Below are positions 23,131 to 31,876 of a stretch of 64,000 bases of DNA, one piece after another. The notes beneath the pieces are model-generated. The model searched no databases. It worked only from the letters and a program-made list of their open reading frames with translations, and was not told the DNA's origin. The position numbers and the translations under genes are program-made. The DNA lies in contig NZ_JACHJK010000007.1 of the NCBI RefSeq assembly GCF_014203595.1, positions 451,527-515,526 of the forward strand, written 5' to 3'. How positions within the stretch are numbered: the stretch's first letter is position 1; every line of letters starts with the position of its first letter. This stretch comes from Streptomyces echinatus. GTDB taxonomy: Bacteria; Actinomycetota; Actinomycetes; Streptomycetales; Streptomycetaceae.

Positions 23131-23262
23131 TGCGTTGGCGTCTCACGGAATCTCGCGCGTCACCATCCGCGCTTGATCAGTTACAGCTCAGTCGGGCAGC
23201 TCCCGGCCCACGCCGAGACGACCGTGTCCGGCACGCCCCGTCTGCCCTGCCGGACAGACGCG

Positions 23263-24114
23263 TCAGCGCGAGCGCAACGTCCGTCGCACTGCACTGACGA
23301 GGTTCTGAGCGTCAACGCCGTACACGGCGGACTCCCGGAGCGTGTTCCAGACCCGCAGGTAGGCGGCCACGCTCTCGGCGTCGTCCAGCCACAGCTCTGC
23401 ATGCCAGTCCTCGGCGATCACGAGCCTGTCGTCAAAGATCCAGAAACCGTTGGCCGTCGGGATCTTGAGCGAGGCGCCGAGCGGGATGATCCCCAGCTCC
23501 ACGGTGTCCATGCCGACGATGCCCGCGAGTCGATCGAGTTGGCTGGCGAGGACAGGCGGAGGACAGATCAGGGCGTGTAGGGCCGCTTCCCACACCAGGG
23601 CGTGGAACTTCCGGCCTGCCTCGTACAACCACTCCTGGCGCTGCATGCGGGCGCGGACGGCAGCATCTGTGTCGCGGACCGAGCCCTGGAGGTCTGCGTA
23701 CCGCAGGAAGATGTGCCGTGCGTAGTCGGCAGTCTGCAGCATGCCAGGGACGACAGACTCCTCCCAGGCGTAGATGGCCTGGGACCGCCCGACCTCAAGG
23801 TTCCAACTGTCCTGCACGGGCCGGTGCCCGGCGGCCAGTTGCCGGCGCCAGGAGCGGATGTGGGACTCGAAGCCCTTGAGCCGGGCGTTCAGTTCATCGA
23901 AGACATCCGGCTGGCCGACGCCTCCGGCCCAGGCCCGCAGGTCTTCGCTGGTGGCGGTCTGTTGACCGTTCTCCAGCTTGTAGATCTTGGAGTGCGGCCA
24001 GCCGAGTCGCTGAGCCAGTTGCGTGCCGGTGAGCCGTCCTCCCGGGGCCGACAGCCGGAGTTCCCTCAAGCGCAGCCCGAGGGCCTCCCTGGCCTGCTGG
24101 AAGTCTGTGCTCAC
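23263..24114 (-). CDS. XRE-family regulator with DUF5753 domain
   Basis: The 283-residue protein has an N-terminal helix-turn-helix (about 8-65; GTQLAQRLGWPHSKIYKLEN) and a long DUF5753 effector domain. That domain includes the typical EESVVPGMLQTADYAR, ARMQRQEWLYE and IPLGASLKIPTANGFWIFDD. Such regulators are numerous in Streptomyces and usually work with a small partner in development or antibiotic control. The GTG start lies 12 bases after the DUF6879 stop, so the two genes form one unit. Confidence 0.92.
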   Translation of the reverse strand: MSTDFQQAREALGLRLRELRLSAPGGRLTGTQLAQRLGWPHSKIYKLENGQQTATSEDLRAWAGGVGQPDVFDELNARLKGFESHIRSWRRQLAAGHRPVQDSWNLEVGRSQAIYAWEESVVPGMLQTADYARHIFLRYADLQGSVRDTDAAVRARMQRQEWLYEAGRKFHALVWEAALHALICPPPVLASQLDRLAGIVGMDTVELGIIPLGASLKIPTANGFWIFDDRLVIAEDWHAELWLDDAESVAAYLRVWNTLRESAVYGVDAQNLVSAVRRTLRSR

Positions 24115-24126
24115 TGGTTCCGCTCG

Positions 24127-24879
24127 CTAGTGGTCGGCGCCGAGTTGCGCCGCGAACTCGTCGTACGGGACGGACTCGTGCACGGCTGCGTCGCGGACCT
24201 GGCAGTACCGCAAGACCTCAGCAGGCTCCGTGATGACCTCGACGTCATGGAAGGCGTCCTCGTCATCGAAGTGCAGTACGGCCACCAGCCGACTATCGAA
24301 GATCCAGAAGTCCTCCGCGGGTAGCCGGAGCCGCTCCGCGTCCTCGCGCCACAGGTTCCGCACGTCCTCACCCGTCGCCGCGTTGCACTTCGCATAGTCG
24401 AGCAGGAACGACTGCCCCTCGGTCGGCGGGTTGTCGATGACGCGCACCCGCCCGACGTACTTGCCGCAGGCCGTCTGCTGGCGGATGTTGGCGCACCACT
24501 CGCTGTCGAGGTCGCACGGGGCCGTGCCGGTGGAGAGGAACTCCGCGTACCCAGGATCCTCCCGGTCTGATGCGTAGCCCCGCCGTGTCTCCAGGTGCCA
24601 AGCCGAGTGCTCGAAAGTCTCAAAGAGCCGCCCGAAGTCCTCCAGGTCGATCAGCTTGGGCACGCGGGTGACCTCCTTGGGCCCGTGATTGACGAGGAGT
24701 TCACGAGGCACCGTCACTGCGGCATCTCCGGGGCCGAAGTGCCGGAGCTGGGCGATGTCCTCGGGGTCGGTGAGCGGCGTTCCTTGAATGATGATCTCAC
24801 CGGAGTCGAGATCCTCATGAACGGCGGGGCAGCCACCGTTCTTGCTGTCGGTGCCGTTGAAGCGCAGTCGTCGTGCCAC
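24127..24879 (-). CDS. DUF6879-like protein with N-terminal extension
   Basis: The protein has 250 residues. About 75 N-terminal residues (GCPAVHEDLDSGEIIIQG, then VTVPRELLVNH) resemble a separate small actinobacterial protein, and the rest is DUF6879-like: LIDLEDFGRLFETFEHSAWH, RRGYASDREDPGYAEFL and DFWIFDSRLVAVLHFD. In many genomes these two parts are separate genes beside an XRE/DUF5753 regulator, so this may be a natural fusion. The GTG start has GGGAGG upstream. The role is probably regulatory, partnered with the gene that follows. Confidence 0.8.
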   Translation of the reverse strand: MARRLRFNGTDSKNGGCPAVHEDLDSGEIIIQGTPLTDPEDIAQLRHFGPGDAAVTVPRELLVNHGPKEVTRVPKLIDLEDFGRLFETFEHSAWHLETRRGYASDREDPGYAEFLSTGTAPCDLDSEWCANIRQQTACGKYVGRVRVIDNPPTEGQSFLLDYAKCNAATGEDVRNLWREDAERLRLPAEDFWIFDSRLVAVLHFDDEDAFHDVEVITEPAEVLRYCQVRDAAVHESVPYDEFAAQLGADH

Positions 24880-25054
24880 GGTCGCCTCCCATGGTGTGGA
24901 GCCCTGTCGCCATCAGCATCACCGGCGCTGATGCGCCCGCACCACAGCGTGCACCTCCTCGCGTGAGACCACACGAGAACATTCATCCAGACTGAGAGAA
25001 CATCCGAGAACATCGCATCGCGGCCAGTACCTCCCCGTCCTTACTGTCCTGTCC

Positions 25055-25255
25055 ATGGTCACAGCACGCGACGATGTTGATCCCTTCGCAGCCATGGAAT
25101 CCCTACGTGCGGCTCTCGATCAGGCGCGCATCGTGCTGCCGTCGCTCGGAGTCGATGCCGGCTCGCCCGCTCTTGGGCTCGTGGAACTGGGGCGTGTACG
25201 CGCCGACGTGGCCATGCGACTGGCAAAGGCGCTCCGACGCGGCGGTGACGAGTGA
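25055..25255 (+). CDS. Small conserved-type actinobacterial protein
   Basis: The protein has 66 residues with helices around DPFAAMESLRAALDQARIVL and VRADVAMRLAKALRRG. The style matches small genes divergent from XRE/DUF6879 pairs. No ribosome binding site is visible, and TTACTGT lies a few bases before the ATG, so the message may be leaderless. It overlaps the next gene by four bases. Confidence 0.7.
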   Translation: MVTARDDVDPFAAMESLRAALDQARIVLPSLGVDAGSPALGLVELGRVRADVAMRLAKALRRGGDE

Positions 25256-25461
25256 GCGGCGCGGGTAGGCCCGGCGAGGACGGCGGTCTCGCGCCTCAAA
25301 TGACCTTGCGGGTCTACACCGTGGACCGCAAAGGTCGCGTCACGAGCGACTCCGGCATTCACGGCTTCGAGGGCACCGAAGCCGAGACGGCCACAAGCCT
25401 TGGTCAGGAGTTCCCTCCTTGTGCGTGCCCTCATCACCGGGCCATGAGGGCAGTGCGATGA
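25252..25461 (+). CDS. Small protein, unknown function
   Basis: I do not recognise this 69-residue protein. A beta-rich centre (MTLRVYTVDRKGRVTSDSG) is followed by a C-terminal EFPPCACPHHRAMRA with two Cys and two His that could bind metal. Its GTG start overlaps the upstream stop, and its stop overlaps the next start (ATGA), so the three small genes are translationally coupled. Confidence 0.62.
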   Translation: MSGAGRPGEDGGLAPQMTLRVYTVDRKGRVTSDSGIHGFEGTEAETATSLGQEFPPCACPHHRAMRAVR

Positions 25462-25679
25462 GCGCCCCCACCACCGACACCGCCTCGTGGTCCCCGGAGT
25501 GCGCTCTCGCTCTCCGCCCCGGCTACGAGGACCTGCACGCACAGTGCCGCCAGACAGAGGTCGTTCCTCTGCCCTACGCCACCGGACTCCTGCTCTTGCA
25601 CCGCTGCACCTGCCTGTGCCACGGCTGCAACCGCCAGGACACCACCCGAGTCGCCCGTTCCAGCCAGATCACCCAGTAG
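25458..25679 (+). CDS. Small Cys-rich protein, unknown function
   Basis: The protein has 73 residues with no signal peptide. Four of its six Cys fall in the last third (LHRCTCLCHGCNRQ), close to a zinc knuckle or a modified-peptide core. It is coupled to the gene before it and followed, after 116 bases, by the 166-residue protein and a methyltransferase gene. A RiPP precursor role is possible but has no direct support. Confidence 0.6.
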   Translation: MSAPTTDTASWSPECALALRPGYEDLHAQCRQTEVVPLPYATGLLLLHRCTCLCHGCNRQDTTRVARSSQITQ

Positions 25680-25795
25680 CTCTCGCTGGGACGGGATCCG
25701 CAAGGCGCCCGCACTGCGCGTCCAGGCCTGGACAGGCTGGCAGACGGGGCGGGCTCGAACAGGTACGGCACGACCTGTCTCCGAAGGAGTAGTCC

Positions 25796-26296
25796 ATGAC
25801 CGTTACGCTCGACCGACCTACGAGCACCCGCACACGGGACCCGAAGAAACTCCTCAACGCCGTCCAGCCCCACATCAAGCACCTGACGATCAACGTCCTG
25901 GACAGTGGCATGACCCTCTGGGACCGTGAGGTCGCCCTGCTGCTGCGTGACCACACGATGGTCCGCGACATGGCCGAGCGCATCCTCGGCAACGCCGTCA
26001 CGTACACCATCGGCTGCATGGAGCACCCCGAGGTCCACCTGGGCGTCGGCAAGCTCGTCGACATCGGCGTTCACCAGCTCATCCTCGACACACCGGTGTG
26101 GTGGGCCCTGTGCGACGTGTACAACGAGGGCAGCTACAAGCACCACGCCCCGTTCATCGAGCGCCGCCGTGACGGCCTGTGCCTGCGCACGGCGGACTTC
26201 CTGAAGTCCATCGGCTTCGGCGTCGACGAGGAGCTGTGGGCGATCGACGGCACGGACTGCTCGCCGTGCGACAACAAGGTCCCCGACAGCCACTGA
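25796..26296 (+). CDS. Uncharacterised protein resembling GRDP-like proteins
   Basis: The 166-residue protein is mostly helical. LVDIGVHQLILDTPVWWALC followed by YKHHAPF resembles the His-containing core of glycine-rich-domain-like (GRDP) proteins known in Streptomyces, where the usual motif has Trp-His and Tyr-x-x-Phe-Cys. It ends DGTDCSPCDNKVPDSH, a C-x2-C pair. AAGGAG precedes the ATG. With the methyltransferase 71 bases downstream it may form a two-enzyme unit. The reaction is unknown. Confidence 0.65.
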   Translation: MTVTLDRPTSTRTRDPKKLLNAVQPHIKHLTINVLDSGMTLWDREVALLLRDHTMVRDMAERILGNAVTYTIGCMEHPEVHLGVGKLVDIGVHQLILDTPVWWALCDVYNEGSYKHHAPFIERRRDGLCLRTADFLKSIGFGVDEELWAIDGTDCSPCDNKVPDSH

Positions 26297-26367
26297 ACGG
26301 CCCTACGCTGGCCCCTGTCCTCGGTCCCCCGGAGGTCAGGGGCCAGCCCTGGTGAAGAGGAACCGCC

Positions 26368-27024
26368 TTGCCCGCACAACACGACATCGCCGCCGAGACT
26401 GAGCTGTGGGACACCTTCGCCGAGACCGCCTTCAAGGACGACGCGGAGCCCAGCTTCTGCTGGACCCAGTACGCCGGTCACAGACCGGGTCCGGAACTAC
26501 TCGGCGACCCGCGCTCCGTTCTGGAGATCGGCTGCGGCACCGGCCGCGCCCTCGCCCACCTCGCTCAGCACGGCATCACGGCTCGGGGCGTGGACCTGTC
26601 TCCCGTCATGGTCAAGAAGATCACCACGAAGTGGGCCAGCACGGGCGCGGAGTTCGTGTGCTCCGAAGTCCTGGAGTACCTGCGCGAGCACGAGGACGCG
26701 TACGACGCCGTCTACTCGATCTTCGGAGCCGCCTGGTTCACTGACCCGAGCCGCCTCTTCCCCCTTGTCCGTCAGCGGCTCAACTCCGGCGGCGTCTTCG
26801 TCTTCTCACAGCCTCCCGCCATCCCCGGCGCCTACGGGCCCCAGGGCATGTACAAGGGAGGCTTCGCCGGCAAGGCGATGTTCACCTACCGCTACAGCTA
26901 CCGCCCGGCCGTCTGGGAGCGTCTGCTGACCCGGGCCGGGTTCCTCACGGCCGATGCCCAGGTACTCGATGCCCCGTGCCCTGGTCACATCGGAACGCTC
27001 CTGGTCCGCGCCGTGACCCCATGA
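26368..27024 (+). CDS. Class I SAM-dependent methyltransferase
   Basis: The 218-residue protein has a Rossmann methyltransferase core: motif I VLEIGCGTGRALAHL, the acidic ribose ligand in VDLSPVM, then DAVYSIFGAAWFTDP and SGGVFVFSQPP. The start is TTG at 26368 with GAAGAGGA upstream. The SAM-binding residues look intact. The substrate is not predictable; the close upstream 166-residue gene and the Cys-rich small gene suggest a small locus-specific target. Confidence 0.88.
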   Translation: MPAQHDIAAETELWDTFAETAFKDDAEPSFCWTQYAGHRPGPELLGDPRSVLEIGCGTGRALAHLAQHGITARGVDLSPVMVKKITTKWASTGAEFVCSEVLEYLREHEDAYDAVYSIFGAAWFTDPSRLFPLVRQRLNSGGVFVFSQPPAIPGAYGPQGMYKGGFAGKAMFTYRYSYRPAVWERLLTRAGFLTADAQVLDAPCPGHIGTLLVRAVTP

Positions 27025-27120
27025 CGATGTTCCCCAGCCGTGGATGGGCCCGATGCCGCGGTCGAAAGCCGCTCGCATAGGGGAGGGCGGGACGAATACC
27101 CTCATCGTGCGACGACCAGC

Positions 27121-27453
27121 GTGGACGAACAGCCGCTCGTACGCGCCATCGTGCGTGTCCGCGGCTCCGCCGCCCAGGGCTTCCCGCTCCGGCCCTGGGA
27201 CGAGGTGCGCCGTTTCGTCTCGTCCTGCGCCGGCCTGGAGTGCCCCATGCCCCTGGCACCGGAGCGGCGGTTCCGGGCCGACCCCACGTTCGGATACGAG
27301 GGGGACGCCGAACTCGTCGCCCAGCTGGCGGAGAACCTGGGGCACCGGCTCTTCCCCGTCGGCTGGGAGACGTCCGAGAACGGCATCGTCCTGCTGGTCG
27401 ACACGGGACGCTTCTTCTGTCTGCACCACACCGGGCCTTACCGCTTCGTCTGA
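27121..27453 (+). CDS. SUKH-3-like immunity protein
   Basis: The 110-residue product (from the GTG at 27121) carries PLRPWDEVRRFVSSC, DPTFGYEGDAELVAQLAENLGHRLFPVGW, ENGIVLLVDTGRFFCLHHTG, the pattern of SUKH-3 immunity proteins that neutralise polymorphic toxins. No toxin gene lies in the window beside it, so it may be an orphan immunity gene. The start is uncertain: the frame opens at 27040, and no ribosome binding site is clear. Confidence 0.7.
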   Translation: MDEQPLVRAIVRVRGSAAQGFPLRPWDEVRRFVSSCAGLECPMPLAPERRFRADPTFGYEGDAELVAQLAENLGHRLFPVGWETSENGIVLLVDTGRFFCLHHTGPYRFV

Positions 27454-27476
27454 GGCCCTACCGGCTGCCGCCGCCG

Positions 27477-27968
27477 TCAGCACTCCTCGGCCGGGTCGTT
27501 CCGGTTCAGCTTCTCCAGGTACTCGTGGGCGAGGGCAGTGGCGCGGGTGAACCAGTCGGTGATGACCGCCAGTTCCTCCGGGGAGTAGTCGGCGAAGAGT
27601 GCCGTCAGGCGCTTGTAGTGGCCGGCGTACACCGCTTCCACCTGGGTGACGGCGGCCGGTACGGCGGCGACGCGTACCCGGCGGCGGTCCTTGGGGTCGG
27701 GGCGGCGGGTGACGTAGCCGGCGCGTTCGAGGCGGTTGAGGATGCCGGTCACCGCGCCGGTGGTGACATGGGCGCGGGCGGCGAGGTCGCCGGCCGTCAG
27801 CAGTTCGTCGCCGGCCTCCAGGACGAAGGCGAAGCAGGTCAGGTCGGTGACGTTCAGGCCCAGTCGCCGGGCCAGCTCCTGCTGTCCGATCAGGTGGGCG
27901 GCGATGAGGTGGTCCATCGCCGACAGCGCCTGGGCCGGGGTGGCGGGCGGGCGCGGCGTACCGTGCAT
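27477..27968 (-). CDS. MarR-family regulator
   Basis: The 163-residue protein is a winged helix of the MarR type: LTAGDLAARAHVTTGAVTGI is the recognition helix region and RRPDPKDRRRVRVAAV is the wing. It is divergent from a small membrane-protein gene, and two related TTAGCnCGnGAG sites lie between the starts, so it probably represses itself and that neighbour. Confidence 0.9.
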   Translation of the reverse strand: MHGTPRPPATPAQALSAMDHLIAAHLIGQQELARRLGLNVTDLTCFAFVLEAGDELLTAGDLAARAHVTTGAVTGILNRLERAGYVTRRPDPKDRRRVRVAAVPAAVTQVEAVYAGHYKRLTALFADYSPEELAVITDWFTRATALAHEYLEKLNRNDPAEEC

Positions 27969-27981
27969 CTTTCGAAATCCC

Positions 27982-28029
27982 TTAGCTCGCGAGATATTCG
28001 GGTTGTAAATTTCTTAGCCCGTGAGGGAA
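27982..28029. promoter_or_regulatory. Paired MarR operator-like sites
   Basis: TTAGCTCGCGAGATA (27982-27996) and TTAGCCCGTGAGGGAA (28014-28029) are related half-palindromes 32 bases apart, between the divergent starts. Confidence 0.55.
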
Positions 28030-28058
28030 CTAGGGCTTCGTCCGCTGGAGGCGGCTCC

Positions 28059-28424
28059 ATGAGTCTGTACGACGAGGGTCACACGATCGCCGGCTGGACC
28101 GGCTTCGGCATCGCGGCCGTGGGCAGCGCGGTGGTGGGGTGGGGGGTGTGCGCGGTCTCGCCGCCGCTGCTCGTCGGGGGGCTGGCCGTGGTGGCGGTGA
28201 GCGTCCTGGTGACCTGGGCCCTGCACCTGTCCGGCTGGGGCAAGCCGCCCGGGGTGCGGCCCCGCGGGCAGTGGGGGATGCGGATCCGCGACACCCAGGC
28301 CCGGGCGGGCCACACCGGCTGCGTGAGCTGCCGGCTGGCGGGGCGGGGGCGGCGGGCCGGGGTGCCGGCCCCGGTGACGGCGACGACGGCCGCCGAACCG
28401 GCCCACCTGTCCTCTGTGGAGTGA
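28059..28424 (+). CDS. Small two-TM membrane protein (HGxxPAAW-like)
   Basis: The 121-residue protein has two hydrophobic helices (about 14-35 and 39-60). GHTIAGWTGFGIAAVG before the first resembles the HGxxPAAW motif of a Streptomyces membrane-protein family, though Pro-Ala-Ala is replaced. The cytoplasmic tail holds a Cys pair (GCVSCRLAGRGRR). GGAGG precedes the ATG at 28059. Function unknown; its promoter faces the MarR gene. Confidence 0.75.
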   Translation: MSLYDEGHTIAGWTGFGIAAVGSAVVGWGVCAVSPPLLVGGLAVVAVSVLVTWALHLSGWGKPPGVRPRGQWGMRIRDTQARAGHTGCVSCRLAGRGRRAGVPAPVTATTAAEPAHLSSVE

Positions 28425-28525
28425 GGCCGAGTGAGTCCGAGTGAGAACGAGCTCCCGGCTCCCGGCGGATGCTCCCGTCGCCGCTCCCGGAGCGTTGTCG
28501 GACCCACGCCTTACCCTCACCGGTG

Positions 28526-29398
28526 ATGGCACAGGTGTGGAAGTGTTCCGGGCTGCGCTGGTCGGCGGAGGGCCCGGCGCTCGTGTGGGACGGCGGGCGG
28601 CGCAGCGCGCTGCCCTGGGGGAAGCGTGTCGCCTTCGCGGTCCCGGAAGGGGGCGTGCGGACGTGTGTGGGGGCGCGGGGGCACGTCTGTCCGGTGGGGG
28701 CCGTGGTCCCGGGGCGGAGCACGGGGGCCCGCTGCGAGGAGTGCGCGCGGCTGGACCGGGCGCACTCGGTGGCCGCCGACACGATCGCGGACGACCCGCG
28801 GCCGTACCGCGTGTACCTGGCGTGGTTCGGGCCGGGCATGGTGAAGGTCGGCATCACCGCCCTCGAACGCGGTCCGGCCCGGCTGCTCGAACAGGGCGCG
28901 GTCTGTTTCAGCTGGCTCGGCACCGGCCCGCTGATGGCCGCGCGGCGCACCGAGGAGCTGCTGCGGGCCGCGCTGCGGGTGCCGGACCGCGTCCCGTACG
29001 CCGAGAAGCGGGCGGTGCGGTCGGCGCTGCCGGCGACGGAGCCGGAGCGCGCCGCCGAGCTGCGGGAACTGCACGCGCGGGCGGTCGCGCTCACCGGGTG
29101 GCCGGAGTCCCTCCGGCCCGAGCCCTGCCAAGTCGCGGATCACGTCGGGGCTTTCGGCCTCGAAGCGGCCCCGGCCGCGTCCGGCGAGGTCGTGGAGCTG
29201 GTGCCGGGCGGGGCCGTCCGCGGTGAACTGGTCGCGGCTGCCGGTCCCGACCTGCATCTGGCGGCCGGCGGACGCGGAGCCGTCGTCCTGGACACCCGGC
29301 TGATGACCGGCTGGGAGCTGCTGCACCCCGGGCCGGGGCCGGCCGAATGCGCCTTTCCCGCAAGGGAGTTCACAAGAGAGCCGGACGGGCTGTTCTGA
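28526..29398 (+). CDS. DUF2797-family protein
   Basis: The 290-residue protein has Cys-containing motifs typical of DUF2797: RTCVGARGHVCPVG and ARCEECARLDRAHSVAADT. PYRVYLAWFGPGMVKVGIT and LLEQGAVCFSWLGTGPLMAAR follow and resemble a GIY-YIG-like core. Family function is not established. The ATG at 28526 (or GTG just before) lacks a clear ribosome binding site. A C-terminal beta-rich domain follows from about 210. Confidence 0.8.
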   Translation: MAQVWKCSGLRWSAEGPALVWDGGRRSALPWGKRVAFAVPEGGVRTCVGARGHVCPVGAVVPGRSTGARCEECARLDRAHSVAADTIADDPRPYRVYLAWFGPGMVKVGITALERGPARLLEQGAVCFSWLGTGPLMAARRTEELLRAALRVPDRVPYAEKRAVRSALPATEPERAAELRELHARAVALTGWPESLRPEPCQVADHVGAFGLEAAPAASGEVVELVPGGAVRGELVAAAGPDLHLAAGGRGAVVLDTRLMTGWELLHPGPGPAECAFPAREFTREPDGLF

Positions 29399-29493
29399 CC
29401 CGGAAGCCGCCTTGGGACTTTCCTGTGTGTTTCTCAGGGAAATCACAGACTCGGGAAAGCGTCTTCTCAGAGGGCGCCGACAAGGTGTCCACC

Positions 29494-30234
29494 ATGACCA
29501 CGACCTCGCCCCAGGGGCGCACCGAACTGCTGAGGCCGGACGGGAGCCCCGTCCGAGTGCTTGTGGTGGACGACGAACTGTCGATCACCGAACTGCTGAG
29601 CATGGCCCTTCGTTACGAGGGCTGGCAGATCAGGAGCGCGGGGGACGGGCAGGGGGCCGTCCGGACGGCCCGCGAGTTCCGGCCCGACGCCGTCGTGCTC
29701 GACATGATGCTGCCGGACATGGACGGGCTGGCCGTGCTGGGGCGGCTGCGCCGAGAACTGCCGGACGTGCCCGTGCTGTTCCTGACCGCCAAGGACGCCG
29801 TCGAGGACCGTATCGCCGGACTCACCGCCGGCGGGGACGACTACGTCACCAAGCCGTTCAGCCTGGAGGAGGTCGTGGCGCGGCTGCGGGGGCTCATCCG
29901 GCGCTCCGGTGCCGCCGACCGGCGCTCCGACTCCGTACTCGTCGTGGGGGACCTGACGCTCGACGAGGACAGCCACGAGGTCTCGCGGGCCGGTGCCTCC
30001 ATCCACCTCACCGCCACCGAGTTCGAGCTGCTGCGCTTCCTCATGCGCAACCCCCGGCGGGTGCTCAGCAAGGCGCAGATACTGGACCGGGTGTGGTCGT
30101 ACGACTTCGGCGGCCAGGCCAACGTGGTCGAGCTGTACATCTCGTACCTGCGCCGGAAGATCGACGCCGGCCGTGAGCCGATGATCCACACCCGGCGGGG
30201 GGCCGGTTACCTGATCAAGCCCGCCGTCTCATGA
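29494..30234 (+). CDS. OmpR-family response regulator
   Basis: The 246-residue protein has a receiver domain (about 20-135) with the acidic pair in VVDDE, phosphoacceptor Asp in VVLDMMLPDMDG, Thr in LFLTAKD and Lys in VTKPF. A winged-helix DNA-binding domain follows (about 150-243; ATEFELLRFLMRN and YLRRKI). All phosphorylation residues are intact. It is coupled to the sensor kinase by ATGA overlap and is the probable controller of the downstream glycosyltransferase genes. Confidence 0.95.
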   Translation: MTTTSPQGRTELLRPDGSPVRVLVVDDELSITELLSMALRYEGWQIRSAGDGQGAVRTAREFRPDAVVLDMMLPDMDGLAVLGRLRRELPDVPVLFLTAKDAVEDRIAGLTAGGDDYVTKPFSLEEVVARLRGLIRRSGAADRRSDSVLVVGDLTLDEDSHEVSRAGASIHLTATEFELLRFLMRNPRRVLSKAQILDRVWSYDFGGQANVVELYISYLRRKIDAGREPMIHTRRGAGYLIKPAVS

Positions 30235-31862
30235 GCGGACGACGGCGGCCGCGTCCGCGGAAGCGACGCGGGAAGGGGCAGCCGCGCACCCTGCGGACCC
30301 GGCTCGTCGTCGCCTCCCTGGTGCTGATCGCCGTGGTGTGCGCGGTGATCGGCACGGTGACCACGCTGGCGCTGCGCTCGCATCTGTACGCCCAGCTCGA
30401 CGGCCAGCTGCACGAGGTCGGGGCCCGGGCGTCCGGACAGTTCGGTCCGCCCGTCGGAGGCAAGGGCACGACCGGGCCCGGCGACCAGCCGAACGGACAG
30501 CAGCCGGGGCACCCGGTCGACCTCGGGAACTTCGTCAGCCGGGGCCCGCAGCCGTCGCAGAGCACGGTCGCGGCCAAGGTGGTCGACGGGGAGACGACCG
30601 AGGGCAAGGCCGGCCGCAAGTCCGCGGACAACTTCTCGATCAGCGCGAGGCCGCTGACCAGGGCGCAGCTCGCCGCCCTCGACGCCGTCCCCCGTGACCG
30701 CGAGAAGCACACCGTGCACCTGCCCGGCCTGGGCAGCTACCGCGCGCAGTACGTCACCGGACCCAACGGCACCTACTACGTCGCCCTGCCCACCAAGGAC
30801 ACCGACGACAACATCACCACCCTGATCCTCGTCGAGGTCAGCGTCACCGCCGCCGGACTGGTCGCCGCCGGGATCGCCGGGTACGTGCTCGTCGGCGTCG
30901 CCACCCGCCCCCTGCGCAGGGTCGCCGCCACCGCCACCCGGGTCTCCGAACTCCCGTTGCACACCGGCGAGGTGAACCTCAGCGAGCGGGTTCCCGAGTC
31001 GGAGTGCGACCCGCACACCGAGGTCGGCCGGGTGGGCGCCGCGCTCAACCGGATGCTCGACCATGTCCACGGCGCCCTGCACGCCCGGCAGCGGAGCGAG
31101 ACACGGGTACGGCAGTTCGTCGCCGACGCCAGTCATGAGCTGCGGACCCCGCTCGCCTCCATCCGCGGGTACGCCGAACTCACCAGACGCGGACGCGAAC
31201 AGGTCGGGCCCGACACCCGGCACGCCCTCGGCCGCATCGAGTCCGAGGCCGGGCGGATGACCCTCCTCGTCGAGGACCTGCTGCTGCTCGCCCGGCTCGA
31301 CGCCGGGCGCCCGCTCCAGTTCGAGCACACCGATCTGATCCCGCTGGTCGTCGACACGGTCAGCGACTCCCGCGCGGCCGGCATGGACCACAACTGGCGG
31401 CTCGATCTGCCGGACGAACCGGCCCTGGTCTCGGCGGACGCGGCACGCGTCCAGCAGGTGCTGGTCAATCTCCTGGGCAACGCCCGCAAGCACACCCCGC
31501 CCGGTACGACCGTCACCGCGCGCGTGCAGCGGCGCGGGCCGTGGATGTGCGTCGAGGTCGAGGACAACGGACAGGGGATCCCGCCGGAACTGCAGCCGCA
31601 CGTCTTCGAGCGGTTCGCCCGCGGGGACTCGGCGCGCTCCCGCGCCACCGGCTCCACGGGGCTCGGGCTCGCCATCGTGCGGGCCGTGGCCGCCGCGCAC
31701 GGCGGTGCCGTGACCGTCGACAGCGTCCCCGGGCGGACCGTGTTCACCGTGCGTCTGCCCGCGCTCGCCCCGGCCGCCCCCTGCCCGGCCCCGGAAACGG
31801 ACCGGGCGGCGCACTCACAGGCACAGCACAGCACCACCACATGGGTGCGACAGGGCACCTGA
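30231..31862 (+). CDS. Sensor histidine kinase
   Basis: The 543-residue kinase has membrane helices at about 24-46 and 197-220 around an extracellular domain, then HAMP, and HisKA with ASHELRTPLASIRGYAEL. The ATPase domain has N box NLLGNARKHTPP, G1 DNGQGIP and G2 GLGLAIV. All catalytic motifs are present. It overlaps the response regulator by four bases. The extracellular domain of about 150 residues matches no family I know. Confidence 0.95.
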   Translation: MSGRRRPRPRKRRGKGQPRTLRTRLVVASLVLIAVVCAVIGTVTTLALRSHLYAQLDGQLHEVGARASGQFGPPVGGKGTTGPGDQPNGQQPGHPVDLGNFVSRGPQPSQSTVAAKVVDGETTEGKAGRKSADNFSISARPLTRAQLAALDAVPRDREKHTVHLPGLGSYRAQYVTGPNGTYYVALPTKDTDDNITTLILVEVSVTAAGLVAAGIAGYVLVGVATRPLRRVAATATRVSELPLHTGEVNLSERVPESECDPHTEVGRVGAALNRMLDHVHGALHARQRSETRVRQFVADASHELRTPLASIRGYAELTRRGREQVGPDTRHALGRIESEAGRMTLLVEDLLLLARLDAGRPLQFEHTDLIPLVVDTVSDSRAAGMDHNWRLDLPDEPALVSADAARVQQVLVNLLGNARKHTPPGTTVTARVQRRGPWMCVEVEDNGQGIPPELQPHVFERFARGDSARSRATGSTGLGLAIVRAVAAAHGGAVTVDSVPGRTVFTVRLPALAPAAPCPAPETDRAAHSQAQHSTTTWVRQGT

Positions 31863-31876
31863 CGAAAGTCGGTCCC

